Source of the DNA: Cellulophaga lytica DSM 7489
GTDB lineage: Bacteria; Bacteroidota; Bacteroidia; Flavobacteriales; Flavobacteriaceae
DNA length: 64,000 nt
Direction of reading: 5' to 3'
Assembly: GCF_000190595.1 (NCBI RefSeq)
Contig: NC_015167.1
Location: 3,332,501-3,396,500, forward strand
This document shows positions 43,186-52,421 of the stretch, piece after piece. The first letter of the stretch is position 1. The number at the start of each line of letters is the position of its first letter. The notes below the pieces were generated by a model that was not told where the DNA came from, did not search any database, and was given only the letters and a program-made list of their open reading frames with translations. The translations under genes and the position numbers were made by a program.

Positions 43186-44468
43186 TATTTTAAACTCTTT
43201 AAACGTAATGTAACTGCATTTTTGTGTGCTTGTAAACCTTCTGCATCTGCCATTAACTCTATAGCTTCACCTATTTCTTTTATACCTTGTTCAGATATTT
43301 TTTGAAACGTAATACTCTTGGTAAAACTATCTAAATTAACACCACTGTATTGTTTTGCATAACCGTTTGTTGGTAAAGTATGGTTGGTTCCCGATGCATA
43401 ATCACCTGCACTCTCTGGCGTATAATTGCCAATAAATACAGACCCAGCATTTTCAATTGTGTTTAATACATAATCCTCATTTTCTACACAAACTATAAAG
43501 TGCTCTGGAGCATATTCATTAATCAATTGCATAGCCGTTTCTAGCGTTTCTATGTATATAAGCTTACTATTTGCTATGGCCTGTGTTGCTATTTCTACAC
43601 GTGGTAAAACTGCTAATTGCTTTTCTAACTCAGTTTCTACGTCAGAAATCATTTGTTTTGAAGTAGATACTAATATCACTTGACTATCTGTACCGTGTTC
43701 TGCCTGACTTAATAAGTCTGATGCTACAAATGCTGCATTAGCTGTATCATCTGCTAAAACTAACAATTCACTTGGTCCTGCTGGCATATCTATAGCTACA
43801 CCATATTTGGTTGCTATTTGTTTAGCTACGGTAACAAATTGGTTGCCTGGACCAAATATTTTATAAACTTGTGGTATTGTTTGTGTACCAAACGTCATAG
43901 CTGCAATAGCTTGTATACCACCAACTTTATATATTTTAGTTACACCACATAAATTTGCTGCATACAAAATAGCGGGATTAATTTTGCCTTCTTTGTTTGG
44001 AGGAGAACACAATACAATTTCTTTACAACCTGCTATGTTTGCTGGTGTTGCCAACATTAGTATTGTAGAAAATAATGGTGCAGTACCACCAGGAATGTAT
44101 AAACCAACTTTTTGAATTGGTCGTTTTTCTTGCCAACAATCTACTCCGTTTACTGTTTGTATACTTACCTTACTCGTCTCTTGTGCCTTATGAAAAGCTT
44201 CAATATTACTTTTTGCTAATTGTATTGCTTTTTTTAGTTCTTCTGATACTAATTTTTCTGCTTCAACCAATTCTTCAACACTGACAATAGTAGATTGCAA
44301 AGAAACACCATCAAACTTAGTAGTGTACTTATTTACAGCTTTATCACCATCAGTTCTAACCTCATTAAAAACAGAAACTACAGTACCTTCTATATCTGCA
44401 ACAGTTTGTGTTGGTCTTTCTAAAACTTGCTTCCAATCTGCAACAGCTGGATTATCAATCTTATTCAT
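43185..44468 (-). CDS. hisD: histidinol dehydrogenase
   Basis: 427 residues. Key stretches are GLYIPGGTAPLFSTILMLATPANIAGC, GGIQAIAAMTFGTQTIPQVYKIFGPGNQFV, the zinc and base region QAEHGTDSQVIL and EYAPEHFIVCVEN, and GSVFIGNYTPESAGDYASGTNHTLPT. It oxidises histidinol to histidine in two steps with NAD. The ATG overlaps the hisG stop by one base (TAATG). Confidence 0.96.
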   Translation of the reverse strand: MNKIDNPAVADWKQVLERPTQTVADIEGTVVSVFNEVRTDGDKAVNKYTTKFDGVSLQSTIVSVEELVEAEKLVSEELKKAIQLAKSNIEAFHKAQETSKVSIQTVNGVDCWQEKRPIQKVGLYIPGGTAPLFSTILMLATPANIAGCKEIVLCSPPNKEGKINPAILYAANLCGVTKIYKVGGIQAIAAMTFGTQTIPQVYKIFGPGNQFVTVAKQIATKYGVAIDMPAGPSELLVLADDTANAAFVASDLLSQAEHGTDSQVILVSTSKQMISDVETELEKQLAVLPRVEIATQAIANSKLIYIETLETAMQLINEYAPEHFIVCVENEDYVLNTIENAGSVFIGNYTPESAGDYASGTNHTLPTNGYAKQYSGVNLDSFTKSITFQKISEQGIKEIGEAIELMADAEGLQAHKNAVTLRLKSLK

Positions 44469-45325
44469 TATAGTACCATTTTTTCAATTGGACAAACCAA
44501 AATACCTTCTGCGCCTTCTTTTTTTAACTCCTGAATTACTTCCCAGAATTTATCTTTATTTATTACAGTGTGCACAGAGCTCCAACCTTCTTCTGCCAAT
44601 GGCAATACAGTAGGGCTTCGCATTCCTGGTAATAAAGATATAATAGTTTCTAGCTTTTCATTAGGAGCATTTAAAAGTACATATTTAGATTGTCTAGCTC
44701 TTAAAACAGATTCTATTCTAAACTCTAACTGACTTAAAATCTCTTTTCGCTCTTCAGATATTTTTGGAGAAACTGCTAAAACAGCTTCACTAGTTAACAT
44801 TACTTCTACCTCTTTAAGGTTGTTTTTAAATAATGTACTACCACTAGATACAATATCACAAATACCGTCTGCCAAACCAATATTTGGTGCAATTTCTACA
44901 GAACCATTAATAATGTGTAAATCTGCTGTAACACCTTTAGATGCTAAATAATTTTTTACTGTATTTGGGTATGATGTTGCAATACGTTTACCCTGAAAAT
45001 CTTGTACAGATGTATATTTAAAAGATTTAGGTACTGCTAACGATACTTTACACTTAGAAAATCCTAATCTTTCTGAAAATGTAATGTCTTCTCCTTTTTC
45101 TATTAACACATTTTCTCCTATTATAGCAATGTCTACTACTCCGTCTCTTAAATACTGAGGAATATCACCATTTCTTAGGTAAAAAACTTCCATTGGAAAA
45201 TTTCTTGAAGATGCTTTTAGCTGATCTTTACCGTTGTCTATAGAGATACCACAGTCTTTTAAAATAGCTATGGAATCTTCATTTAAACGTCCGCTTTTCT
45301 GAATTGCAATTCTAATTTTAGTCAT
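44468..45325 (-). CDS. hisG: ATP phosphoribosyltransferase, long form
   Basis: 285 residues, the long form with a C-terminal regulatory ACT-like domain (about 215-285) that binds histidine. The catalytic part opens KIRIAIQKSGRLNEDSIAIL and has DIAIIGENVL near 85 and the PRPP loop ADGICDIVSSGSTLFKNNL near 155. It is the committed step and a target of feedback inhibition; expression is governed by the attenuator directly upstream. First structural gene of the operon. Confidence 0.96.
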   Translation of the reverse strand: MTKIRIAIQKSGRLNEDSIAILKDCGISIDNGKDQLKASSRNFPMEVFYLRNGDIPQYLRDGVVDIAIIGENVLIEKGEDITFSERLGFSKCKVSLAVPKSFKYTSVQDFQGKRIATSYPNTVKNYLASKGVTADLHIINGSVEIAPNIGLADGICDIVSSGSTLFKNNLKEVEVMLTSEAVLAVSPKISEERKEILSQLEFRIESVLRARQSKYVLLNAPNEKLETIISLLPGMRSPTVLPLAEEGWSSVHTVINKDKFWEVIQELKKEGAEGILVCPIEKMVL

Positions 45326-45361
45326 TCTTTTTTTAGTATGTGTTTAAGAAATCAAAATGGA

Positions 45362-45398
45362 TAAAAACAAAAAACCCGCTTGATTTCTCAAACAGGTT
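45362..45398 (-). terminator. his attenuator terminator
   Basis: On the minus strand an 11-pair stem (45388-45398 with 45373-45383, two G-U pairs) closes a GAAA tetraloop and is followed by six T residues. It lies between the leader peptide and hisG. Its 3' arm contains ATCAAGCG (45377-45384), which also occurs in the leader peptide (45435-45442); thus the 5' arm can pair with either copy. Pairing with the leader copy prevents the terminator. Confidence 0.88.
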
Positions 45399-45428
45399 AG
45401 ATATATGTTTAAACACGGCAAAACACTT

Positions 45429-45485
45429 CTAGCTCGCTTGATAGCAAGGTGTAAAGTGATGATGATGTGTGTTTTTATTTCTCAT
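45429..45485 (-). CDS. hisL: histidine operon leader peptide
   Basis: 18 codons, ATG 45485 to TAG 45429, encoding MRNKNTHHHHFTPCYQAS. Four consecutive His codons (45456-45467) are followed 15-21 bases later by the copy of ATCAAGCG that acts as antiterminator arm. A ribosome stalled at the His codons for lack of charged tRNA leaves this arm free; a ribosome reaching the stop codon covers it. This is the sensing element of attenuation, and the order leader, terminator, hisG supports it. Too short for normal gene calling. Confidence 0.9.
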   Translation of the reverse strand: MRNKNTHHHHFTPCYQAS

Positions 45486-45578
45486 TATGGTGTAAAAGTA
45501 AAACTTATTTCTTTTATAAAAAAGAGAATTTATAATTTTAGTTCACTATTGATAATTTCTTAACAAATGATTGTAAAT

Positions 45579-46394
45579 TTATTGGTTTCCTAAAATTAAT
45601 GGTAAACCAGAGTCTCCACTACCAATTACAATTACTTTAGCGTTTGGAGATTCAGACAATTTTATAGTAGCATCTATACCTTTGTCTTGCAAAATTTTAT
45701 CTGTTAACGATGCACTTAATATTTTGTTTGCATTTGCTTTACCTTGTGCTTCAATAGTTACTTTTTCGGCCTCTTTTTTTGCCGTTACCAGTCTAAATTC
45801 ATATTCTAAAGACTCTTGTTCTTGTTTTAATTTACGCTCTATGGCATCTTTAATTGTTGGCGGCAATGTTACATCACGCACTAAAATTTCGTTTAATTGA
45901 ATGTATTCACCATCTACAATTTTTTTTGTTTCATCAAAAATTTCTTGCTGTATAGCGTCTCTTTTACTAGAATATAACTGCTCTGGCGTATAACGCCCAA
46001 CAACAGAACGGGCTGCAGATCTTATAGTTGGTAATAACACTCTTTGTATATAATCTTCGCCTTTTTCTTGGTGTAACTTTCCTAATTCATTACGTTTTGG
46101 TTGAAACCAAGCTGAAGCTTCTAATTTAATATCTAAACCGTTGCTAGAAAGTACATTCATTTTTTCTAATACCTCTTGCTGACGTACTTCATAAATATAT
46201 ACTTTATTCCAAGGAGCTACCACATGAAACCCTTCTCCCATTGGAGGCTCATCTGTAACAACACCATCTCCAAGAGTCTCGTATAAAACTCCTGCGTGAC
46301 CAGAATCTATTGTCACTGCTGATTTAGAGATAATAACAATAATTAGTATGATAACAAATAATACAGGTAATGCAATTTTTGGTAATCTTTCCAT
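45579..46394 (-). CDS. SPFH/prohibitin-family membrane protein
   Basis: 271 residues. One N-terminal membrane helix (IALPVLFVIILIIVIISK) followed by the SPFH domain: TIDSGHAGVLYETLGDGV, GFHVVAPWNKVYIYEVRQQEV and VGRYTPEQLYSSKRDAIQQEI. A coiled coil about 175-220 (KDAIERKLKQEQESLEYEFRLVTAKKEAEKV) supports ring assembly, as in prohibitin and HflK/C. No associated FtsH gene is here. It is 8 bases downstream of the VWA gene. Confidence 0.88.
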   Translation of the reverse strand: MERLPKIALPVLFVIILIIVIISKSAVTIDSGHAGVLYETLGDGVVTDEPPMGEGFHVVAPWNKVYIYEVRQQEVLEKMNVLSSNGLDIKLEASAWFQPKRNELGKLHQEKGEDYIQRVLLPTIRSAARSVVGRYTPEQLYSSKRDAIQQEIFDETKKIVDGEYIQLNEILVRDVTLPPTIKDAIERKLKQEQESLEYEFRLVTAKKEAEKVTIEAQGKANANKILSASLTDKILQDKGIDATIKLSESPNAKVIVIGSGDSGLPLILGNQ

Positions 46395-46402
46395 AGTAGT
46401 TT

Positions 46403-48439
46403 TTAAGTTAATCCGTTGTATTTTCTAATAAACCATTCTATTGCAAATACCAATAAAATAAAGCCTAGTAGAAATTTAAATTCTACCAAAGATACAATAT
46501 TTTCCTTGCTCTTTTGTGTGGGTTTTAGGGTTTGTTTACTAAGCAATTCCTGTTTTAGACCTTTTGCATTATCAATATAAAATAGACTTGTATTTGTGTT
46601 TGTTGCAATACGATTCATTTTCTTGTAATTACTAGAAGTAAATTGCTGCTCTACATCATATTCTAAAATGGTAAAAGTTCCAGATTTTGATGTATTTGTA
46701 TTTGTTACCGTAGCTGTAAATGTATAATCACCTGCTGGCAAACTACTTAAATCTGCTTTATAATTAAAACCGTTTAAAAGCATTGGAATTTCTTTGTAAA
46801 TAGTTTTTTCTTTGTTGTTTATTTTTAAAACTATTGTAGCATTTGAGTCAAACTCAAAAGCATCATCAAAAACCGATGCATTAATAACCGCCTCACTACT
46901 ACCTAAATACACTTGTTTATAATCTAGAGTAAAACTATTTTTAGAGTTACTAGAGGCCAAATACAGAATAATTTTACCTATAAAATCATCAAAAGATTTA
47001 AAATCTTTATCATTTCTATAAGTTTGCATCCTCCATTTCCAAATATCTTCTCCAAACAAAAAAACTTGTTTTGTTGTATCAAATTCTGACACTGCCAACA
47101 GAGGAGACTCTATAGTAACACCTCTTATTGTTGTTTTTAGAACAGTTAAACTTTCATTTTGCGAAAAAACCGGACTAACATTACTCTGTAAGGGAGGAAA
47201 ATTAGCTGTAGAAAATTCAGATACATCAAACTTAGAAAAAGAAGAGTTTACCATTGGCATTACCTCTTGGGCAGGAAAACCATCTTCAAAAATATAAGTG
47301 TTCTGAACCGAATTTAAAAAGTCCCAATCTGTTTGTAAACCAGTTATAACAAAGGAGTTTTTAGCAGCCGTTTTAGCATAGTCTACTATGCTTTTAAAAG
47401 CTGTATTAGGCTGATAAAAAATAAAAACATCTGTGTTCTGCCATAAGTTTTTATTAGAATTAGGCTTTAAAATTGTTACGCTACGTTGTTCATTACTTTC
47501 TATCGCTTTTTTTAAGGTTCCCAAATCTGGATGTTCAATAGAAGTAACTATTGCAATATTTGTTTTTTCATCTATAACCTCTAAAGCTACTGTTTTTGTG
47601 TTGTTTTGTGTATTCTTTTCATTGGTTAGTGCAGCTACAGAAACCTTAATTTTTTTAACTCCAATAGTTTTAGCATTAATATTAGCACTTATAGTTTTGC
47701 TATTTTCTGCTTTACTAAATGATATACTCTGTTTAAATACTGTATTACCATTTTCTGTAATAGTCAATAGTTTGGTTACAGGCTTAATTCCTGTGTATGA
47801 GACATAAACTTCTACAGGATATTTATTATTTAAAAAAGCAAAGTTATTTTTATTTACTTGGTCTATTTTTATATCTGTATAAGATGTTGTATCACCTACA
47901 ACTACTGGGTAAATTGGTGTTTTATTGTTTAATGATAAAAATTCATAATCTGCAGCTAAAGTTTGGTTACCATCTGTTAATAAAACTACTGCTAAATTTG
48001 TATTCTTATAAATGTCTGCGGTTGTTTGTAATGCCGCTCCTATATTGGTACTTTGTTCTGCAAATGTTAGTGAATCTTTTATGGTATTTAAATTGCCTCC
48101 AAATGAATACGTATCTATTGTAAATTTATCTTTTACGTTAGCATCTAGAGTAAGGCTTTTAAGGAAATCTGTAACGTTTTTGACAGATTTACTGTTTTTT
48201 ATAGAAGCAGAATTATCTGTTAATATTACAAGTTTTGTTTTTTCTACCCTATAGGTAGTTTTGGTAATTTTTGGATTAATAAGCAGTAACAACACACCAA
48301 AAACACCTAAAAAACGTAAAAAGGAGAGTAAAACAACAAGTTTACCTCTCCTTTTAGTTTTATAATAATATTGAAACAAGACTACAAGCAGCGCAAATAT
48401 TGCCGCTAAAATTACCCACACTACAGTTGTAATTTGCAT
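46403..48439 (-). CDS. large VWA-domain membrane protein
   Basis: 678 residues. Two N-terminal membrane helices (about 6-25 and 36-55), a VWA-like domain with metal-site motif DNSAS (residues near 75, LVILTDNSASIKN) and a TDGNQT motif, then beta-rich domains, and a final membrane helix about 650-670. The architecture resembles BatA/BatB-related and other Bacteroidota surface or periplasmic VWA proteins; no partner genes of the Bat operon (MoxR ATPase) are in the window. It precedes the prohibitin-like gene by 8 bases and follows fabG by 43, so the three are probably one transcript. Confidence 0.8.
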   Translation of the reverse strand: MQITTVVWVILAAIFALLVVLFQYYYKTKRRGKLVVLLSFLRFLGVFGVLLLLINPKITKTTYRVEKTKLVILTDNSASIKNSKSVKNVTDFLKSLTLDANVKDKFTIDTYSFGGNLNTIKDSLTFAEQSTNIGAALQTTADIYKNTNLAVVLLTDGNQTLAADYEFLSLNNKTPIYPVVVGDTTSYTDIKIDQVNKNNFAFLNNKYPVEVYVSYTGIKPVTKLLTITENGNTVFKQSISFSKAENSKTISANINAKTIGVKKIKVSVAALTNEKNTQNNTKTVALEVIDEKTNIAIVTSIEHPDLGTLKKAIESNEQRSVTILKPNSNKNLWQNTDVFIFYQPNTAFKSIVDYAKTAAKNSFVITGLQTDWDFLNSVQNTYIFEDGFPAQEVMPMVNSSFSKFDVSEFSTANFPPLQSNVSPVFSQNESLTVLKTTIRGVTIESPLLAVSEFDTTKQVFLFGEDIWKWRMQTYRNDKDFKSFDDFIGKIILYLASSNSKNSFTLDYKQVYLGSSEAVINASVFDDAFEFDSNATIVLKINNKEKTIYKEIPMLLNGFNYKADLSSLPAGDYTFTATVTNTNTSKSGTFTILEYDVEQQFTSSNYKKMNRIATNTNTSLFYIDNAKGLKQELLSKQTLKPTQKSKENIVSLVEFKFLLGFILLVFAIEWFIRKYNGLT

Positions 48440-48482
48440 GTATTAATTGTCTCTGTTTTTCAATATAAATTTAAATCTTCTA

Positions 48483-49229
48483 TTAAGTTAACATTCCGCC
48501 ATCTACATTTAGCACTTGGCCAGTAACATAAGCAGACATATCTGAAGCGAAAAACAAACAAGCATTTGCTACATCATCAGGAGAACCACCTCTTTTTAAA
48601 GGAATACCATCTCTCCATCCTTGTACTACTTTTTCATCTAACTTATCTGTCATTTCAGTTTCTATAAAGCCAGGTGCAATTGCATTACATCTAATGTTTC
48701 TAGAACCTAACTCTAATGCAACAGACTTTGTAAAACCAATCATTCCGGCTTTAGATGCTGCATAATTAGTTTGTCCTGCATTACCTTTAACACCAACAAC
48801 ACTACTCATATTTACAATAGAACCTTTACGCTGCTTTAAAAAAGTACGTTGTACTGCTTTTGTCATGTTAAAAACAGATTTTAAGTTAATTTCAATAACA
48901 GCATCAAAATCTTCTTCGCCCATACGCATTAATAAATTATCTTTAGTAATACCTGCGTTGTTAATTAGCACATCTATACCACCAAAATCTTCTAATACGT
49001 TTGCTACCAATTCTTCTGCCTGAGAAAAACTTGCTGCATTACTTTTATATGCCTTAGCTTTTACACCTTTAGCAGTTAACTCTTTTTCTAATTCTAAAGC
49101 AGGAGCTTCACTAGAGCTATATGTAAAGGCCACATTTGCACCATTATCTGCAAATACTTTTGCTATTCCCATACCAATACCTCTACTGGCACCAGTAATA
49201 ATTACGTTTTTTCCTTCTAACAATTTCAT
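48483..49229 (-). CDS. fabG: 3-oxoacyl-ACP reductase
   Basis: 248 residues, short-chain dehydrogenase fold. NADP loop GASRGIGMGIAKVFADNG near residue 12, catalytic N-S-Y-K as NNAGITKDN, NMSSVVGVKGNAGQTNYAASKAGM (Y near 153, K near 157) and the ending PDDVANACLFFASDMSAYVTGQVLNVDGGM. It reduces 3-oxoacyl-ACP in fatty acid elongation. It heads the minus-strand group with the VWA and prohibitin genes. Confidence 0.93.
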   Translation of the reverse strand: MKLLEGKNVIITGASRGIGMGIAKVFADNGANVAFTYSSSEAPALELEKELTAKGVKAKAYKSNAASFSQAEELVANVLEDFGGIDVLINNAGITKDNLLMRMGEEDFDAVIEINLKSVFNMTKAVQRTFLKQRKGSIVNMSSVVGVKGNAGQTNYAASKAGMIGFTKSVALELGSRNIRCNAIAPGFIETEMTDKLDEKVVQGWRDGIPLKRGGSPDDVANACLFFASDMSAYVTGQVLNVDGGMLT

Positions 49230-49363
49230 CTAATAAAATTTTGCGTTGTTGCAAGTCAAATATAGCGTATGTTTTAGACCTTTAAAAGGTATAGTTCTTT
49301 TTTTTAATATTGATATTCTAAATCTTTATAACTGTTTATTTATCAATAGTAAAGTAAACTCCT

Positions 49364-49816
49364 TTATACTCCAAATTGATTTAAATGATGATCTAAATGT
49401 TTAGAAAACATAACATTCCACTCTTTGCTAGTTAATTTTCCAAATGAGTGCGACTCTTTATTGTTAAAATGTGCCTCTCCTAAATGCATTGTTTTGTCTA
49501 AATAAGATAGTAACCTACTCTTTTCCTCTTCAAAATTTTTACTACTATCAATAATAAATTCAGGTGCTGTTCTTCCATTTTTTTGGTATGGCTTTGGACC
49601 AACAACAGCTTTTTTTACAAATGTTTTTAGTAAAAACTTTTTAAATGCATTTGGTTTAGGGCGCTTGTTTTCATAAGTCATTTCATAAGCAACATTACAG
49701 TGTGCTAACATTTGTGAAACTTGCATTTTACCCCATAAACCTTTGGTTTCTGGGGTTAGCTTATGTATCCTTTCTTTAGTGTAATTTAAATCGTTTTCTA
49801 AAAACAAATTTTTCAT
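49364..49816 (-). CDS. DUF1569 protein
   Basis: 150 residues from ATG 49816 (MKNLFLENDLNYTKERIHKL); an ATG at 49867 would add 17 residues with no family support. LWGKMQVSQMLAHCNVAYEM is the DUF1569 signature, and the histidines of HCN and LDHHLNQFG are placed as metal ligands in DinB-like four-helix folds. Function unknown. It reads toward fabG and away from the terminator at 49868. Confidence 0.8.
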   Translation of the reverse strand: MKNLFLENDLNYTKERIHKLTPETKGLWGKMQVSQMLAHCNVAYEMTYENKRPKPNAFKKFLLKTFVKKAVVGPKPYQKNGRTAPEFIIDSSKNFEEEKSRLLSYLDKTMHLGEAHFNNKESHSFGKLTSKEWNVMFSKHLDHHLNQFGV

Positions 49817-49867
49817 AACAAATTGGTTGTGGTTAATACAACTAATGTACATTAATTTAAAGCACAA

Positions 49868-49901
49868 AAAAAGCGTTTACTAAATTAGTAAACGCTTTTA
49901 T
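49868..49901 (-). terminator. intrinsic terminator of sucD
   Basis: aaaagcgtttact and agtaaacgctttt pair around aaatt. The T-run follows the stem on the minus strand, 22 bases past the sucD stop. Confidence 0.85.
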
Positions 49902-49922
49902 ATTTGTAGCAAAGTTAAAGGA

Positions 49923-50795
49923 TTAACCCATAACTTCTTTTACTTTTTTACCTATTTCAGCAGGAGAATCTACAACGTGGATACCACATTCTTTCATAAT
50001 TGCTTTTTTAGCCTGTGCAGTATCATCACTACCACCAACTATAGCACCTGCGTGCCCCATTGTTCTACCTGCAGGAGCAGTTTCACCAGCAATAAAACCA
50101 ACAATTGGTTTTTTGCTTCCACTCTCTTTATACCACTTAGCAGCATCAGCTTCTAATTGCCCACCTATTTCACCAATCATTACTACACATTCTGTAGCAG
50201 GATCATTTATTAAAAGCTCTACAGCTTCTTTTGTAGTTGTTCCAATAATTGGATCTCCACCTATACCAATTGCAGTAGTAATACCTAAACCTTGACGTAC
50301 AACTTGGTCTGCAGCCTCATACGTTAATGTACCAGATTTAGAAACAATACCTACAGTACCGCTTTTAAATACAAAACCAGGCATAATACCTACTTTAGCT
50401 TCACCTGGAGTAATAACACCCGGACAGTTAGGACCAATTAAACGACAATCTTTATCTTTAATATAATCTGAAGCTTTAACCATATCAGCAACAGGAATAC
50501 CTTCTGTAATAGTAATAATTACTTTAATACCAGCGTTAGCAGCTTCCATAATTGCATCTGCAGCAAATGCTGGCGGTACAAAAATAATAGTTGTATCTGC
50601 ACCTACTTTTTCAACAGCTTCTAAAACTGTGTTAAAAACTGGTCTTCCTAAATGCTCTTGACCACCTTTACCTGGTGTTACACCACCAACAACGTTGGTA
50701 CCGTATTCAATCATTTGTTCAGCGTGAAAAGTACCTTCACTACCTGTAAAACCTTGTACAATTATTTTGGAATCTTTATTTACTAAAACACTCAT
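49923..50795 (-). CDS. sucD: succinate-CoA ligase, alpha subunit
   Basis: 290 residues. CoA-binding domain [29 protein letters not shown] near residue 17-45, phospho-histidine in [14 protein letters not shown] near 245, and [12 protein letters not shown] near 123. It couples succinyl-CoA to nucleotide triphosphate in the citric acid cycle. The beta subunit gene is not in this window. It is the last gene of the minus-strand run with the lpx genes, with 70 bases to the upstream gene, so it may have its own promoter. Confidence 0.95.
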   Translation of the reverse strand: MSVLVNKDSKIIVQGFTGSEGTFHAEQMIEYGTNVVGGVTPGKGGQEHLGRPVFNTVLEAVEKVGADTTIIFVPPAFAADAIMEAANAGIKVIITITEGIPVADMVKASDYIKDKDCRLIGPNCPGVITPGEAKVGIMPGFVFKSGTVGIVSKSGTLTYEAADQVVRQGLGITTAIGIGGDPIIGTTTKEAVELLINDPATECVVMIGEIGGQLEADAAKWYKESGSKKPIVGFIAGETAPAGRTMGHAGAIVGGSDDTAQAKKAIMKECGIHVVDSPAEIGKKVKEVMG

Positions 50796-50865
50796 TATAT
50801 CGTTTGTTATTTTTTTCGCTTCACAAAAATATAGCTTTGTTGGCGATTATTAAAGTATTCTTTGT

Positions 50866-51801
50866 TTATTTATTTTTAATATTTTGTAAAATAGATGGTA
50901 TTTTTTTAACATTAGCCAATTGTCTAAGTTTTTCTCTGGATTCTTCTATAGGAGTGCCAAAGTAACTTTTACCACCCACAATAGATTTTGTAACACCTGT
51001 TTGCCCCATTACAACTGCTTTTTTACCAATTGTAATACCGCTAGTAGTACCTACTTGACCCCAAAGTGTAACTTCATCCTCTATAATAACACAGCCAGCA
51101 ATACCTGTTTGTGATGCTATTAAACATTTTTTACCAATTACAGTATCATGACCAACATGTACTTGGTTATCTAGCTTAGAGCCTTCACCAATGGTAGTAT
51201 TACCAGTTACGCCTTTATCTATTGTACAAAGTGCACCTATGTCTACATTGTTTTCTATCACAACTTTTCCGCCAGACAATAACTTATCAAAACCCTCTGG
51301 TCTGTTTTTATAATAAAATGCATCTGCACCTAAAACAGATCCTGCATGTATAGTTACATTATCACCTAAAACACAGTTATCATAAATTGAAACATTAGAA
51401 TGAATTACACAATTTTTTCCAATAACAACATTATTGCCTACAAAGACATTGGGTTGTATTATGGTATCTTCTCCAATAATAGCAGAGTCTGATATGGTAG
51501 AAACTGATTTTTTAAAAGGTTTAAAGTAAGCTGTTAACTTATTAAAATCTCTAAAAGGATCGTCTGATATTAACAATGCTTTACCCTCTGGACAAGCTAC
51601 TTCTTTATTTATTAAAATAATGGTAGCGTTAGATTGTAAAGCCTTGTCATAGTACTTAGGGTGATCTACAAAAACAATATCACCTTTGGTAACTACGTGA
51701 ATCTCGTTCATTCCTAAAACGGAAAAACTATCATCACCAACATAACTGCAATTAATAATAGCTGCAATTTGCTTTAAAGTATGTGGAATAGGAAATTTCA
51801 A
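50866..51801 (-). CDS. LpxD-like acyltransferase, second paralogue
   Basis: 311 residues. N-terminal UDP-sugar-binding part (1-95), then left-handed beta-helix hexapeptide repeats (about 100-260) such as GEDTIIQPNVFVGNNVVIGKNCVIHS. The catalytic histidine of LpxD is at the expected place in KLDNQVHVGHDTVIG near residue 222. It is shorter and more divergent than the lpxD at 54.6-55.6 kb. It may acylate a different UDP-sugar or provide another chain length; the pair is common in Bacteroidota. It lies 45 bases after efp. Confidence 0.82.
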   Translation of the reverse strand: MKFPIPHTLKQIAAIINCSYVGDDSFSVLGMNEIHVVTKGDIVFVDHPKYYDKALQSNATIILINKEVACPEGKALLISDDPFRDFNKLTAYFKPFKKSVSTISDSAIIGEDTIIQPNVFVGNNVVIGKNCVIHSNVSIYDNCVLGDNVTIHAGSVLGADAFYYKNRPEGFDKLLSGGKVVIENNVDIGALCTIDKGVTGNTTIGEGSKLDNQVHVGHDTVIGKKCLIASQTGIAGCVIIEDEVTLWGQVGTTSGITIGKKAVVMGQTGVTKSIVGGKSYFGTPIEESREKLRQLANVKKIPSILQNIKNK

Positions 51802-51846
51802 ATGTTATTGTACCTAATGTTTATATTTTACAAAAAAGTAAAAAAT

Positions 51847-52413
51847 TTACTCTTTTACACGCTCCATGTAAGAGCCTTTTTCTGTATCAACTTTTATTTT
51901 ATCACCTTCATTAATAAAAAGAGGCACATTTACTTCTGCTCCTGTTTCTACTTTAGCTGGCTTGGTAGCATTTGTAGCTGTATTACCTTTTACTCCTGGT
52001 TCTGTATATGTAACCTCTAAAATAACACTAGCAGGCATATCTACAGATAAAGGTAAACTATCTTCTGTATTAAATAAAATAGTAACAACTTCTCCTTCTT
52101 TTAATAAGCCAGGTGCATCTAAACTACTCTCTTCTAACGTAATTTGGTTATAATCATCCGTATTCATAAAATGATACGTGGTACCTTCTGCATATAAAAA
52201 CTGATAAGAACGAGTTTCTACACGCACATCATCAATCTTATGGCCTGCAGAAAAAGTATTATCAATTACTTTACCTGTGGTTACACTTTTTAACTTAGTT
52301 CTTACAAAAGCTGGTCCCTTACCAGGTTTTACGTGTAAAAATTCTACAATTTTAAAAATATCATGATTGTATCTTATACACAATCCTTTTCTAATGTCTG
52401 ATGTTGATGCCAT
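51847..52413 (-). CDS. efp: elongation factor P
   Basis: 188 residues. The three-domain EF-P pattern is visible: IRYNHDIFKIVEFLHVKPGKGPAFVRTKLKSV near 15-47, with the modified lysine position K34 region GKGPA, then TRSYQFLYAEGTTYHFMNTDDYNQITL and GDKIKVDTEKGSYMERVKE at the end. It frees ribosomes stalled at polyproline. Located between lpxA and lpxD2, a common flavobacterial order. Confidence 0.95.
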   Translation of the reverse strand: MASTSDIRKGLCIRYNHDIFKIVEFLHVKPGKGPAFVRTKLKSVTTGKVIDNTFSAGHKIDDVRVETRSYQFLYAEGTTYHFMNTDDYNQITLEESSLDAPGLLKEGEVVTILFNTEDSLPLSVDMPASVILEVTYTEPGVKGNTATNATKPAKVETGAEVNVPLFINEGDKIKVDTEKGSYMERVKE

Positions 52414-52421
52414 ACTTTTAT

